A stretch of DNA of 64,000 bases from Candidatus Paceibacterota bacterium (GCA_035452965.1 DAOTCE010000013.1:1-64000), one strand, 5' to 3'; shown: positions 8,660 to 16,925, numbered from the stretch's first letter. Made by a program: numbers and translations. Notes: generated by a model from the letters alone, not told the origin.

Positions 8660-10465
8660 ATGCAAGCGACCGCGGAAGCTATTCCACAGGTTGAGCACAA
8701 GGAAGCGCATCACGAGGAGGCGGGATTCTGGCGCACCTATGTCTTTTCGACCGACCACAAGGTCATCGGCATCCAGTACGGCATCACCGCGCTGTGCTTC
8801 CTCCTGTTAGGCTTCTGCCTGATGATGATCATGCGCTGGCAGATCGCCCACCCGGGCGAACCAGTGCCGGTCCTTGGGCCCCTGCTGGCTGCGATCTTCG
8901 GCGATATCGCCGCACAGGGGACTGTGTCGCCGGACCTGTATAACGCCTTCGGCGCCATGCACGGCACGATCATGGTCTTCCTGGCCATCGTGCCGCTGGC
9001 CTTCGCCGCCTTCGGCAACTACGTGGTCCCGCTCCAGATCGGGGCGCCGGACATGGCGTTCCCCCGCATCAACATGGCCAGTTACCAGGCCTATGTCATT
9101 GGCGGGCTGATCATGTTCACCAGCTTCTTCATCCCCGGCGGCCCGGCGCAGGCAGGCTGGACGTCCTATTCGCCGCTGGCCACATCCATTCCCACCGACG
9201 GGCAGACATTCTGGATTATCGGCATGGTGTTCCTCATCACCTCGTCGCTCCTTGGCTCGGTCAACTTCATCGCCACCATCATCCAGTTGCGCGCGCCGGG
9301 CATGACCTGGATGCGCCTGCCGTTCTTTGTCTGGGCGCAATTCGTCACCGCCTTCCTGCTGCTGCTGGCGTTTCCGCCGCTGGAAGCCGCCGCCATCATG
9401 CAGTTGATGGACAAGGTGGCTCACACCAGTTTCTTCCTGCCCACGGGCCTGGCGATCGGCGGCAACCTCGCCAACGTCAGCGGTGGCGGCAGTCCCTTGC
9501 TATGGCAGCACTTGTTCTGGTTCCTCGCCCATCCGGAGGTGTATGTGCTGATCCTGCCGGCGATGGGTATTGTGGCGGAAATTATCACCAACAATACGCG
9601 CAAACCGATCTGGGGCTACAAATCCCTCGTCTACTCGGTCCTCGCGATCGGCTTCCTGTCCTTCATCGTCTGGGCGCATCACATGTATCTGACCGGCATG
9701 GGGGTGAAAATCGCCACCTTCTTCCAGACCACCACGATGATCATCTCCATTCCCTCGGTGATCGTCCTGACCTGCATGTTTATCTCTCTCTGGGGCGGGT
9801 CAATTCGCTTCAACACGCCGATGCTCTTTGTCATGGCCTTCCTGCCCATGTTCGGGATCGGAGGCCTGACCGGCTTGCCGCTCGGGCTGAGCTACGCCGA
9901 TATTCACCTGCACGACACCTATTACGTCATCGCCCATTTCCATTACATCGTCGCGCCCGGGACTATCTTCGCCCTGTTCGCGGGGGTCTATTATTGGTTC
10001 CCCAAAATCACCGGCCGGATGATGAACGAATTCTGGGGCCGGGTGCACTTCTGGCTTTCGCTCATCTTTATGAACCTGGTGTTCCAGCCTATGTTCGCCC
10101 AGGGCATGGCCGGGATGCTTCGGCGCATGGCCGACGGCGGCGCGAACTACTCCCAGGCCAAAATGGAAGGCACCATCGGCGGCCTTAGCCCGTTCATGAT
10201 GCAGATGCACACGTATATCCTCTGGGCGGCCGTTGCCCTGGGGCTGGCCCAGATCCCCTTCATCATCAATTTCTTCTGGAGCATCCACCACGGGAAGCCG
10301 GCGGCGTCCGACAATCCCTGGCAGGCCACCACCCTGGAATGGCAAACCCCCACCCCGCCCCCGCACGGCAACTTCCGCAAACCGCCCCGCGTTTACCGCG
10401 GCCCCTACGAATACAGCGTGCCGGGCCACCCCAAAGACTTCACCCCGCAAAATCAACCGGACTAG
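8660..10465 (+). CDS. ctaD: Cytochrome c oxidase subunit I, A1-type
   Basis: The 601-residue subunit I is the catalytic core of aa3 oxidase. Visible ligands are the low-spin heme His in MHGTIM near residue 100, the CuB His with Glu and cross-linked Tyr in HPEVY near 291-295, the CuB pair in AHHMYLTGM near 340, and heme ligands in HDTYYVIAHFHYIVAPG near 418-434. HPEVY with its Glu points to an A1-type proton pathway. The start at 8660 follows the ctaB stop by five bases and gives the expected FSTDHKVIGIQYG amino end; an upstream in-frame reading would overlap ctaB. The hydrophilic C-terminal tail is rich in Pro. Confidence 0.96.
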   Translation: MQATAEAIPQVEHKEAHHEEAGFWRTYVFSTDHKVIGIQYGITALCFLLLGFCLMMIMRWQIAHPGEPVPVLGPLLAAIFGDIAAQGTVSPDLYNAFGAMHGTIMVFLAIVPLAFAAFGNYVVPLQIGAPDMAFPRINMASYQAYVIGGLIMFTSFFIPGGPAQAGWTSYSPLATSIPTDGQTFWIIGMVFLITSSLLGSVNFIATIIQLRAPGMTWMRLPFFVWAQFVTAFLLLLAFPPLEAAAIMQLMDKVAHTSFFLPTGLAIGGNLANVSGGGSPLLWQHLFWFLAHPEVYVLILPAMGIVAEIITNNTRKPIWGYKSLVYSVLAIGFLSFIVWAHHMYLTGMGVKIATFFQTTTMIISIPSVIVLTCMFISLWGGSIRFNTPMLFVMAFLPMFGIGGLTGLPLGLSYADIHLHDTYYVIAHFHYIVAPGTIFALFAGVYYWFPKITGRMMNEFWGRVHFWLSLIFMNLVFQPMFAQGMAGMLRRMADGGANYSQAKMEGTIGGLSPFMMQMHTYILWAAVALGLAQIPFIINFFWSIHHGKPAASDNPWQATTLEWQTPTPPPHGNFRKPPRVYRGPYEYSVPGHPKDFTPQNQPD

Positions 10466-10466
10466 C

Positions 10467-11249
10467 ATGGACATCCCCTACACAGTTCAGCCCCGTCCGG
10501 ACACCGGCATTTACAACGCCAAAGTCGGCATGTGGCTCTTCCTGGCCTCCGAAGTCATGCTCTTCGGCGCGCTGTTCTCTTCCTATATCCTGCTGCGCGT
10601 GGGCGCCCCCGAGGGCACCTGGCCCCGCGGCTGGCTCAACGTCCCCATCGGCACGGTCAACACCCTGGTCCTCATCACCTCCAGCATTACCACCGTCATG
10701 GCCTGGGCCGCCTGCAAGATGAACCAGTTCGGCCGCTTCAAGCTCTTCCACGCCTGCACCCTCCTCCTGGCGCTGATGTTCGTTTGCATCAAGTCCTACG
10801 AGTACCACGACAAGTTCACCCATTACGAAATCACCCTCCAAGACGGCCGCTTCGCCGACGGCCACCTCGTCGCCAACCAGCCCAAGGCCGACCACGTCGT
10901 CATCTCCGGCCGCTACGTCCAGGACCGCAAAGAACTCTACGACCTCGAACCCCACAAAGGCCCGCACCACCACCAGGAAATCACCATCCCCCGCAGCCAG
11001 ATCGTGAAGATGCAAAGCTACGGCCCCTGGCACAACACCTACCTGGCGATCTACTTCACCCTCACCGGCCTGCACGCCTTGCACGTCATCGGCGGCGCAC
11101 TGGTCATCGGATTCCTCTGGGGCCCCGGCAGCCGGCTCTGGGCCACCGACCCCGAACGCTTCACCAACCGGGTCGAAATCTCCGGCCTGTTCTGGCACTT
11201 CGTGGACCTGGTGTGGATATTTCTGTTCCCTGTGTTATACTTACTATAA
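10467..11249 (+). CDS. ctaE: Cytochrome c oxidase subunit III with hydrophilic insertion
   Basis: The 260-residue subunit III begins two bases after the ctaD stop. The N-terminal part (KVGMWLFLASEVMLFGALFSSY) and C-terminal part (TGLHALHVIGGALVIGF, ISGLFWHFVDLVWIFLFPV) are classic subunit III, including the conserved Glu and His. Between roughly residues 112 and 185 it contains a hydrophilic, His- and Lys-rich insertion (SYEYHDKFTHYEI to PRSQIVKMQSYGPWHN) between transmembrane segments, not present in mitochondrial-type subunits. This insertion seems to occur in related lineages, but its role is unknown. Confidence 0.93.
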   Translation: MDIPYTVQPRPDTGIYNAKVGMWLFLASEVMLFGALFSSYILLRVGAPEGTWPRGWLNVPIGTVNTLVLITSSITTVMAWAACKMNQFGRFKLFHACTLLLALMFVCIKSYEYHDKFTHYEITLQDGRFADGHLVANQPKADHVVISGRYVQDRKELYDLEPHKGPHHHQEITIPRSQIVKMQSYGPWHNTYLAIYFTLTGLHALHVIGGALVIGFLWGPGSRLWATDPERFTNRVEISGLFWHFVDLVWIFLFPVLYLL

Positions 11250-11255
11250 GAAGTT

Positions 11256-11573
11256 ATGACTGCCCAGGACCAAGCGAATTTTGCCCGGCACGTGCGGGGC
11301 TACCTCTACGTCTTCTACGCGCTGCTGTTCGGCACGCTCATCACCGTGGGAGCCTCCTACATTCCCTTTGGCAACCACGCCGTCAATATCGCTGTTGCCT
11401 TGCTTATCGCCTCCGGCAAAGCGTTTCTGGTGGCCGGCTTCTTCATGCACCTGCTCTCCGAACGCAAAATGATCTACGGCCTGCTGGCCTTTACCGCCAT
11501 CTTCTTCCTGGGCCTGATGCTCCTGACCGTCGCGGCGTATGCGGACTTCCCGCCGCTGACGGTTACCCGCTGA
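11256..11573 (+). CDS. ctaF: Cytochrome c oxidase subunit IV family protein
   Basis: A 105-residue protein with three predicted transmembrane helices, starting six bases after subunit III. The segment ALLIASGKAFLVAGFFMHLLSERKMIYGL matches the prokaryotic subunit IV (CtaF/CyoD-like) family, in which a Lys and a His lie on the second helix. It is an accessory, non-catalytic subunit that helps oxidase assembly or stability. The name is assigned from family and operon position. Confidence 0.85.
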   Translation: MTAQDQANFARHVRGYLYVFYALLFGTLITVGASYIPFGNHAVNIAVALLIASGKAFLVAGFFMHLLSERKMIYGLLAFTAIFFLGLMLLTVAAYADFPPLTVTR

Positions 11574-11575
11574 TT

Positions 11576-11785
11576 ATGTCGCTCAAGGCCTTTCATCTCA
11601 TCTTCATCACGGCTTCCACCGCGCTGGCCTTCGGCTGCGCCGCCTGGAAGCTGAAGGACTTCTTCTCATCGGAAGGCCACGCGGCGGACCTCGTGTTCGG
11701 CTTGGGCGCTCTGGCTACAGGCATCGGCCTGATCATCTACGAGCGCCACTTCCTGAAGAAGCTAAAGAAAGTGAGTTACCTGTGA
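11576..11785 (+). CDS. Small two-helix membrane protein in oxidase operon
   Basis: This 69-residue protein follows subunit IV by two bases and has two hydrophobic helices (residues about 5-21 and 38-54) joined by KLKDFFSSEGHAADL and ending in a basic tail (KKLKKVSYL). No family is recognised with certainty. Its stop overlaps the GTG start of the next gene (GTGA), indicating translational coupling. Comparable tiny subunits or assembly factors occur in other cox operons, so an oxidase role is inferred from context. Confidence 0.75.
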   Translation: MSLKAFHLIFITASTALAFGCAAWKLKDFFSSEGHAADLVFGLGALATGIGLIIYERHFLKKLKKVSYL

Positions 11786-12207
11786 AGCATTACTGCCGCA
11801 AGGGCCCCGCTGCGGATTCCGGGGTTCAACCGTCCGCCGGCCTGCAAATCTGGACTGTGGCAGCTCGCGGCCGGGCGCCGTTAGGCTGCTTTGCCGCCCT
11901 TGCCGTCCTCAAGCCCGGCGCGCTCCTCGCCTGCGCCACCTGCTACGGTCAATCCGACTCCCCCATGGCCCAAGGCATGAACTGGGGCATCATGAGCCTG
12001 CTGGTGACTGTGGCGCTGGTCCTCGCAAGCTTCGCCCTGTTCTTTATTTACCTGGCAAGGCGGGCTGCCGCCGTTGCCGCCGCGCCCGAGGAAACCAGCC
12101 TTCAGAACTTGGGCATCCCGCTGACCTCAAGCTTCTCCCGCCATGGTCAGGAATCAGGGCTCGCGGGAACCTTCGCCGTCCCAAACCACGCCAACCCGGT
12201 TTTATGA
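11782..12207 (+). CDS. Single-pass membrane protein of unknown function in oxidase operon
   Basis: The 141-residue product starts at GTG overlapping the preceding stop and its own stop overlaps the ctaC start (ATGA), so the reading frame is well fixed by coupling on both sides. A Cys pair stands in CATCYGQSDSPMAQG before one clear helix (residues about 68-92). The first 45 residues and the C-terminal 45 residues look disordered. The CATCYG segment could be the true mature start of a shorter membrane protein. No function can be assigned beyond its position between subunits IV and II. Confidence 0.65.
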   Translation: MKHYCRKGPAADSGVQPSAGLQIWTVAARGRAPLGCFAALAVLKPGALLACATCYGQSDSPMAQGMNWGIMSLLVTVALVLASFALFFIYLARRAAAVAAAPEETSLQNLGIPLTSSFSRHGQESGLAGTFAVPNHANPVL

Positions 12208-12965
12208 TGCAGAAACTCTTAGGGCTGCCGCCCGTAGCCTCTGAACACGGCCACCACGTGGATGACCTCATCATCTACCTCCACTGGCTCATGGGCGCCC
12301 TGTTCGTCGGCTGGCTGATCTACTTCACCTACACCCTCATCCGCTTCCGCCGGGCGCGCAATCCCAAGGCGGATTACACCGGTGTGCGGAACCACGCATC
12401 CAGTTACGTCGAGTGCGCCGTGGCGGCGGTCGAAGGGGTCTTGCTTGTTTTCATCGCCGTCCCGCTCTGGGCCCAGGCGGTTGACAAGTTCCCGGACAAG
12501 AAGGACTCCACCGTCATCCATGTCGTCGGCCAGCAATTCAACTGGAATGCGCTCTATGCGGATAAGGACGGGGAATTCGGCCGGCAGGACATGCGCTTTG
12601 TGAGTGCGACGAACACCTTCGGCCTCGACCCGAGTGACCCGCGCGGCAAGGAGAACATCCAGATAGCCGGCCTGGGGGAAATGCACGTCCCGGTCAACAA
12701 GCCGGTCATTTGCTACATCAGCTCCAAAGACGTCATCCACTCCTTCAAGGTGATCGCCATGCGCGTGACCCAGGATGCCATCCCCGGCCTGCGCATCCCG
12801 ATGTGGTTCAAACCGATCAAGGAAGGCCGCTACCAGATCAACTGCGCCCAGCTTTGCGGCAACGCCCACGCCGCCATGTCGTCCGGCATGTTGGTCGTCG
12901 AAAGCCAGGCGGCCTACGACAAATGGCTCGCCTCCAAAGTCGGCGCCGCCACCAGCTTCGAATAA
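12204..12965 (+). CDS. ctaC: Cytochrome c oxidase subunit II (CuA, no heme c domain)
   Basis: The 253-residue subunit II has two N-terminal membrane helices and a cupredoxin domain with the CuA site: His in DVIHSF near residue 178, then CAQLCGNAHAAM near 214-225, giving both Cys, His and Met. The VGQQFNW segment near 109 is the aromatic electron-entry region. No CxxCH motif follows, so it lacks the cytochrome c extension of caa3 oxidases. Subunit II last in the operon, after I, III and IV, is unusual compared with the common II-I-III order. Confidence 0.95.
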   Translation: MMQKLLGLPPVASEHGHHVDDLIIYLHWLMGALFVGWLIYFTYTLIRFRRARNPKADYTGVRNHASSYVECAVAAVEGVLLVFIAVPLWAQAVDKFPDKKDSTVIHVVGQQFNWNALYADKDGEFGRQDMRFVSATNTFGLDPSDPRGKENIQIAGLGEMHVPVNKPVICYISSKDVIHSFKVIAMRVTQDAIPGLRIPMWFKPIKEGRYQINCAQLCGNAHAAMSSGMLVVESQAAYDKWLASKVGAATSFE

Positions 12966-13182
12966 CCCCGCCTCCTCTTTCGTCCTCGTCCTCCTCGTCC
13001 TCGCCGTCGTAATCGTAATCTTAATCCTGATCTTAATCCTAATCCACTCCCTCCCCCAATTGGCCATCGGCGATTGGCCATTGGCAATCCCTTCCCTTCG
13101 CCCCCTTCGCGCCCTTCGCGCGACCCCTCTCGGTTCCCCCGCGCTGCCCTCACCCGACCAGACCGCCCGCCGCTTGTGGCAG

Positions 13183-13271
13183 CTTTGTTACATGCTACCC
13201 TTGGAAGTGGTATCCAACTGTCCCGCTCCGCCCGCTCCTGCGCCATCTGGACGCGCAGCGAAGCCCGCCCG
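13183..13271 (+). repeat. Dispersed repeat, copy 1 (paired with 17038-17123)
   Basis: The copy begins TTTGTTACATGCTAC and ends with GCGCCATCTGGA, a GCGCAG block and GAAGCCCGCCCG. The middle 35 or so bases differ from copy 2. Both copies have the same orientation and lie about 3.8 kb apart, bracketing the AAA/DUF4143 and RCC1 genes. Confidence 0.75.
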
Positions 13272-13481
13272 CACGCGCCTTACCTCACCATGGGCTTCCC
13301 TTTACACCCTTCACCCCCTTGATGCTATCTACACGCTTCAGTCGCTTCGCCTTTCAGCCTTCCCCACCACTCCCTCACTCCTGCCCGCTTCACGGCCATT
13401 GGTCGCCCCCGGCTTGGCTATCGGCTATTGGCCATCCCTTCCCGTCGCCCCCTTCGCGCCCACCGCGCGATCTCAGTATCC

Positions 13482-13571
13482 CTACGGCGCCCTCACCCGG
13501 CAAAGCCGCCTCCCGCCATTCGCTGCCGCAGGCTCCGTGAAGCGGAGCTGCCCCGGCAGGCCTGCCTCCAA
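13482..13571 (-). pseudogene. Remnant of the C-terminal module of a secreted RCC1-type protein
   Basis: On the minus strand this stretch reads in one frame GQLRFTEP, three residues, then NGGRRLCRVRAP and a TAG stop at 13482. It closely parallels the end of the RCC1 protein encoded at 14815-16656 (GQFQFTDSGATNGGRRFYRV, then RSP and stop). No start codon or upstream homology is visible on this strand, so it is most likely a decayed or truncated gene end. Alternatively it could be a shared C-terminal module moved on its own. Confidence 0.55.
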
Positions 13572-13611
13572 CCAATTAGGGTTTGCATAAAGTAAAGTCA
13601 GACTTTATCTT

Positions 13612-14790
13612 ATGCGCATGTGGATTCCTCGCGCCCTTGAGCCGGTCCTGCTCCGGACTGTTGGGCAGCGCCCGGTGGTCGTCGTGACCGGCGCCCGCCA
13701 GGTGGGTAAGACCAGTCTCGTCCGACACCTGCTCGCCCAGCACCGCTACGTCTCCCTCGACCTGCCCAGCGAGGCCGAACAGGCCGAGCACGATCCCGCC
13801 AGCTTTCTGCAGCGCCATCCGCCCCCGCTGATACTGGACGAGGTGCAGTATGCCCCGGCGGTATTCCGCCATTTGAAATCCGTGGTGGACTCGCGTCGCG
13901 GAGAGAGCGGGCTGTTCGTGCTCACCGGCTCGCAGTTGTTTCCGCTCATGCGCGGCGTTTCAGAGTCGCTGGCCGGGCGGGCGGGCATTCTACAATTGGA
14001 GGCCCTCTCCTACGCCGAGGCGCTTGGCGGACACAGGCCGCTGACGGCCCTTGATTTCTCCCTGCGCGGAGGCTTTCCGGAGCTCCATGAAAAGCCGCAG
14101 CTCGACGGCCCGGACTTCTACCGCTCCTACGTGACGACCTACCTGGAGCGCGACCTGCGGGTCATGCTGAACGTGGGCAGCCTGCGGGATTTCGAGCGGT
14201 TTCTCCGCGCCGCGGCCTTGCGTTCGGCCCAATTGTTGAACAAAGCCGAACTGGCTCGCGACGTCGGCATCAGTCCGCCCACCGCGGCCCAGTGGCTGTC
14301 CGTGCTCGCTGCCTCTGGCCAGATCGTGCTCTTGGAGCCTTGGTTCTCCAACCGCACCCGTTCCCTCGTCAAAACGCCCAAGCTGTACCTGGCGGATAGC
14401 GGCCTGTTATGCGCCCTGCTCTCCGTGCAAACCGTCGCGGAGCTCCTTCCTTCGCCGCTCGTCGGTGCCGTCTGGGAGACCGTCGTCGCGTCGGAACTCC
14501 GCCGGGCGCTGGCTCATGCCGGCCGGGCCGGCGAGCTGTTCTTCTGGCGCGAACGCGATCGGGAGGTGGACTTTCTCCTCCACCGGGGTGGCCGGTTCTT
14601 GCTGGCGGAGGCCAAATGGACCGAATCGCCCCACCCGCGGAACGCGGCTAATCTCCTCGTCGTCGCCGCTCAACTACCCAAGGGCAGTGTGCGGCGGATG
14701 GCCGTCATCTGCCGTTGCCGGAACCGTTACCCGCTCGGGAACGGAGTGGAGGCGATACCGTTGGCCGATGTGAAGAGCCTGCTCGACTGA
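13612..14790 (+). CDS. AAA_14/DUF4143 ATPase
   Basis: The 392-residue protein has a P-loop (TGARQVGKTSLVRHLL, residues about 23-38), Walker B (LILDEVQYAP near 73) and a sensor-like VLTGSQLF segment, followed by a C-terminal DUF4143 region with NKAELARDVGIS, LYLADSGLLCALL and FFWRERDREVDFLL. This last segment is nuclease-like (ExD-type core) in the DUF4143 family. Such ATPases are widespread in bacteria and archaea, often patchily distributed and of unknown role. It sits within a probable insertion between ctaC and the SCO1 gene. Its start is just after an AT-rich promoter-like stretch. Confidence 0.88.
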   Translation: MRMWIPRALEPVLLRTVGQRPVVVVTGARQVGKTSLVRHLLAQHRYVSLDLPSEAEQAEHDPASFLQRHPPPLILDEVQYAPAVFRHLKSVVDSRRGESGLFVLTGSQLFPLMRGVSESLAGRAGILQLEALSYAEALGGHRPLTALDFSLRGGFPELHEKPQLDGPDFYRSYVTTYLERDLRVMLNVGSLRDFERFLRAAALRSAQLLNKAELARDVGISPPTAAQWLSVLAASGQIVLLEPWFSNRTRSLVKTPKLYLADSGLLCALLSVQTVAELLPSPLVGAVWETVVASELRRALAHAGRAGELFFWRERDREVDFLLHRGGRFLLAEAKWTESPHPRNAANLLVVAAQLPKGSVRRMAVICRCRNRYPLGNGVEAIPLADVKSLLD

Positions 14791-14814
14791 GCAAAGAAGT
14801 CACACTATTGCCTT

Positions 14815-16656
14815 CTACGGCGACCTTACTCGGTAAAACCGCCTCCCGCCGTTCGTCGCTCCCGAGTCCGTGAACTGGAACTGCCCCGACGTAACCTCCG
14901 TCAACCCAGTCACCGAAGCCCAATCGTTCAACGGCGCCCCCGGATCCGTCGCCGTCACCACCCCGAAGAATGCGCCCGGGGTATTGGTGAAGCAGAAGCG
15001 GAAAGAGCGGTTGGTTAGCGTTTGGGTGCCGGTCAGGATGATTGGGGAGGCGGGCGGGGCGGCCACCAACGCAGAACTGTGGTTGGCATACGAACCGCTG
15101 AAGACGTGGGTCAGACGCTGAGACGCGGGAAGCGGTGCGGTGCTGACCGCCACTGGCACTTTACGCCATGTCGTGCTGTTGTCGCCGAGTTGGCCGTAGG
15201 CATTGTGTCCCCAGGACGCGGTAGTGCCATCCGAGCACAGTGCCAGATTGTGCAGACCGCCTGCGACGATGGCCACTACCGTCTTGCCGTACAACGCCGA
15301 GACACCGGAATTCGTGTTCACCGCCACCGGCACGCTGCGCGGAGTCGTGGTGTTGTCGCCGAGCTGGTCGTAGTTGTTGTTGCCCCAGGCCGTCACTGTG
15401 CCGTCTGAGCACAGCGCTAAGCTGTGGTCCTGACCCACGGCGATAGCCACCGGCGTCTTGCCAAACAGCGCAGAAAGTCCCGCATTCGTATTCACCGCCA
15501 CCGGCGCGTAGCGGTTTGCCGTGAAGGTATTGTCACCGAGTTGGCCACTGGCATCGGCGCCCCACCCGGCCATGGTGCCGTCCGAGCACAGGGCCAGACT
15601 ATGGGAAGCTCCTGCCGCAATGGCCACGACCCACTTGCCGTACAGTGCCGAGACGCCTGACTCCGTGTTTACGCCCACTGGCGCGAGCCTTGGATATCCA
15701 TGCTCTTGGTTGTCGCCGAGTTGGCCCGAGCCGTCGATGCCCCAAGCAGCGACGGTTCCATCCGAGCAAAGCGCCAAGTTGTGGTGACTCCCCGCGGCAA
15801 TGCGAACCACTGTCTTGCCATGCAATGCCGACACTCCCGAATCCGTGTTCACCTCCACTGGCACGAGCGCTGTATTCGTGCTGTTGTCGCCGAGCTGGCC
15901 GGCGTTGTTCCAGCCCCACGTGGCCACGGATCCATCGGAGCACAGAGCTACGCTGTGGCGGTAGCCCGCGCCGATGGCTACCACCCTCTTGCCAGAAAGC
16001 GCCGAGCCTGGAGCCGTGTTAACCGCCACCGGCACCATGCTTTGAGAGCCCGATACTTGGTTATCACCAAGCTGGCCATAGTAGTTGTGGCCCCATGCTG
16101 CTACGGTCCCGTCCGAGCATAGGGCCAAGCTATGTCCAGCGCTCGGAGCAGCACCGCCAGCTGCGATCGCCACTACCGTCTTGCCGGCGAGCACGCCTGT
16201 GGCCATAACGGGCGCAGGCACGGGCCGAAACGTCGTGGTATTATCCCCAAGTTGGCCGCTGATGTTCTGCCCCCAGGCGAACGGACGGGTATTGGCCCAC
16301 ACAAGCATCAGGTCGTTGCCGTTGCCGCCGTAGTAGTCGGCGACGAACCCGTAAGTGACCCCGTCATAGCTCAGGACCACCGTCTGCCCTTGCGCGAGGT
16401 TGTCGAACGTGCCGCTGATGAAGGGTAATCCTCTGTTATTCACCACCATCAAGTCCGTGCCCGTCTCAGGAGCGAAGTTGAGCGTGAAGCTCACCGTATT
16501 GCCCGTGGCGGCATAGCCGTCGGCCGTGACCGGCACGTCGGTGGTAGAATTCCAGACGGCGTTCACTGTGTCGGCTAGGGTGATAGTGGGGGTCAGGCGT
16601 AGGGTCAGGAGCGCCCCAAGTGCCAGTCCTCCCAGGTGGCAAGCGCGGTTCTTCAT
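14815..16656 (-). CDS. Secreted RCC1-repeat protein
   Basis: The 613-residue product starts with a signal peptide (residues about 1-28, ending near TLADT). A short beta-rich N-terminal region resembling passenger domains (PFISGTFDNLAQGQTVVLSY) is followed by about seven RCC1 repeats of roughly 52 residues with the pattern HSLALCSDGTVAAWG and GQLGDN, which should form a beta-propeller. The C-terminal 80 residues (TGTQTLTNRSFRF to NGGRRFYRVRSP) are a short module seen on many secreted Verrucomicrobia proteins. Repeats are similar at DNA level, suggesting recent expansion. Ligand unknown; outside-the-cell location is inferred. Confidence 0.88.
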   Translation of the reverse strand: MKNRACHLGGLALGALLTLRLTPTITLADTVNAVWNSTTDVPVTADGYAATGNTVSFTLNFAPETGTDLMVVNNRGLPFISGTFDNLAQGQTVVLSYDGVTYGFVADYYGGNGNDLMLVWANTRPFAWGQNISGQLGDNTTTFRPVPAPVMATGVLAGKTVVAIAAGGAAPSAGHSLALCSDGTVAAWGHNYYGQLGDNQVSGSQSMVPVAVNTAPGSALSGKRVVAIGAGYRHSVALCSDGSVATWGWNNAGQLGDNSTNTALVPVEVNTDSGVSALHGKTVVRIAAGSHHNLALCSDGTVAAWGIDGSGQLGDNQEHGYPRLAPVGVNTESGVSALYGKWVVAIAAGASHSLALCSDGTMAGWGADASGQLGDNTFTANRYAPVAVNTNAGLSALFGKTPVAIAVGQDHSLALCSDGTVTAWGNNNYDQLGDNTTTPRSVPVAVNTNSGVSALYGKTVVAIVAGGLHNLALCSDGTTASWGHNAYGQLGDNSTTWRKVPVAVSTAPLPASQRLTHVFSGSYANHSSALVAAPPASPIILTGTQTLTNRSFRFCFTNTPGAFFGVVTATDPGAPLNDWASVTGLTEVTSGQFQFTDSGATNGGRRFYRVRSP

Positions 16657-16729
16657 AACTAGTTTGCTTCCGTTGATCGTTCTCGTGGCTTTGTGCCGCG
16701 AGGACCGGGGCCATCCCCGCTCAGCCCTG

Positions 16730-16762
16730 AAAAAAGAGAGGCGCGTCGCTGACGCACTCTCT
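16730..16762 (-). terminator. Rho-independent terminator of the structured RNA
   Basis: Minus-strand arms AGAGAGTGCGTC and GACGCGCCTCTCT pair over about 12 bp with one bulged C and an AGC loop, followed by six T residues. The first bases of the left arm overlap the CGAAGA strand of the RNA rod, so the two pairings compete slightly. Confidence 0.75.
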
Positions 16763-16925
16763 TCGGGGCCACGACCAAGCGGCCTTCCAGAAAAGCACGC
16801 CAGGACGCGCGATTGCTCGCGCGCCGAGGCGGACTTTCTGGAGTTGCATTGGTCGTGTTTCGAAGAAGTCCAAGTCCTCGCACCGCAAAGACTCTGGCCA
16901 AGAGCACTGCGCTCACCGGCCTTGA
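16730..16925 (-). ncRNA. Candidate structured RNA ending in an intrinsic terminator
   Basis: On the minus strand the sequence folds as a long rod. Nested helices pair TCTTCG with CGAAGA, CACGACCAA with TTGGTCGTG, TCCAGAAA with TTTCTGGA, and an apical CGCGCGA with TCGCGCG closed by a GCAA tetraloop (GNRA), which fixes the strand. A terminator hairpin with six T's follows directly. The 5' end is uncertain and placed near 16925. Signature motifs of RNase P RNA, tmRNA and SRP RNA were not seen. It could be a small regulatory RNA or a leader of the RCC1 gene, whose start lies 74 bases after the T run. Confidence 0.6.

Larger units (their letters stand above)
12966..13611. repeat. Low-complexity and repeat-rich gene-free stretch after ctaC
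   Basis: No intact gene is visible. From about 12983 to 13045 runs a TCCTCG-type and then TTAATCC-type microsatellite. Two related blocks with TTGGCCAT-type and CCCCCTTCGCGCCC-type sequence lie at about 13059-13160 and 13414-13510. At 13183-13271 there is a block that recurs at 17038-17123 in the same orientation. On the minus strand 13482-13560 resembles the end of a secreted-protein gene (separate entry). Confidence 0.6.

Noticed and set aside
10233..10466. Upstream in-frame extension of ctaE
   Set aside because: It overlaps the end of ctaD; the ATG at 10467 fits subunit III.
16730..16925. RNase P RNA, tmRNA or SRP RNA
   Set aside because: The conserved core motifs of these RNAs (such as the GAGGAAAGTC and GGTGAAA type segments) were not found; 6S RNA was considered, but the typical open central bubble was not evident.
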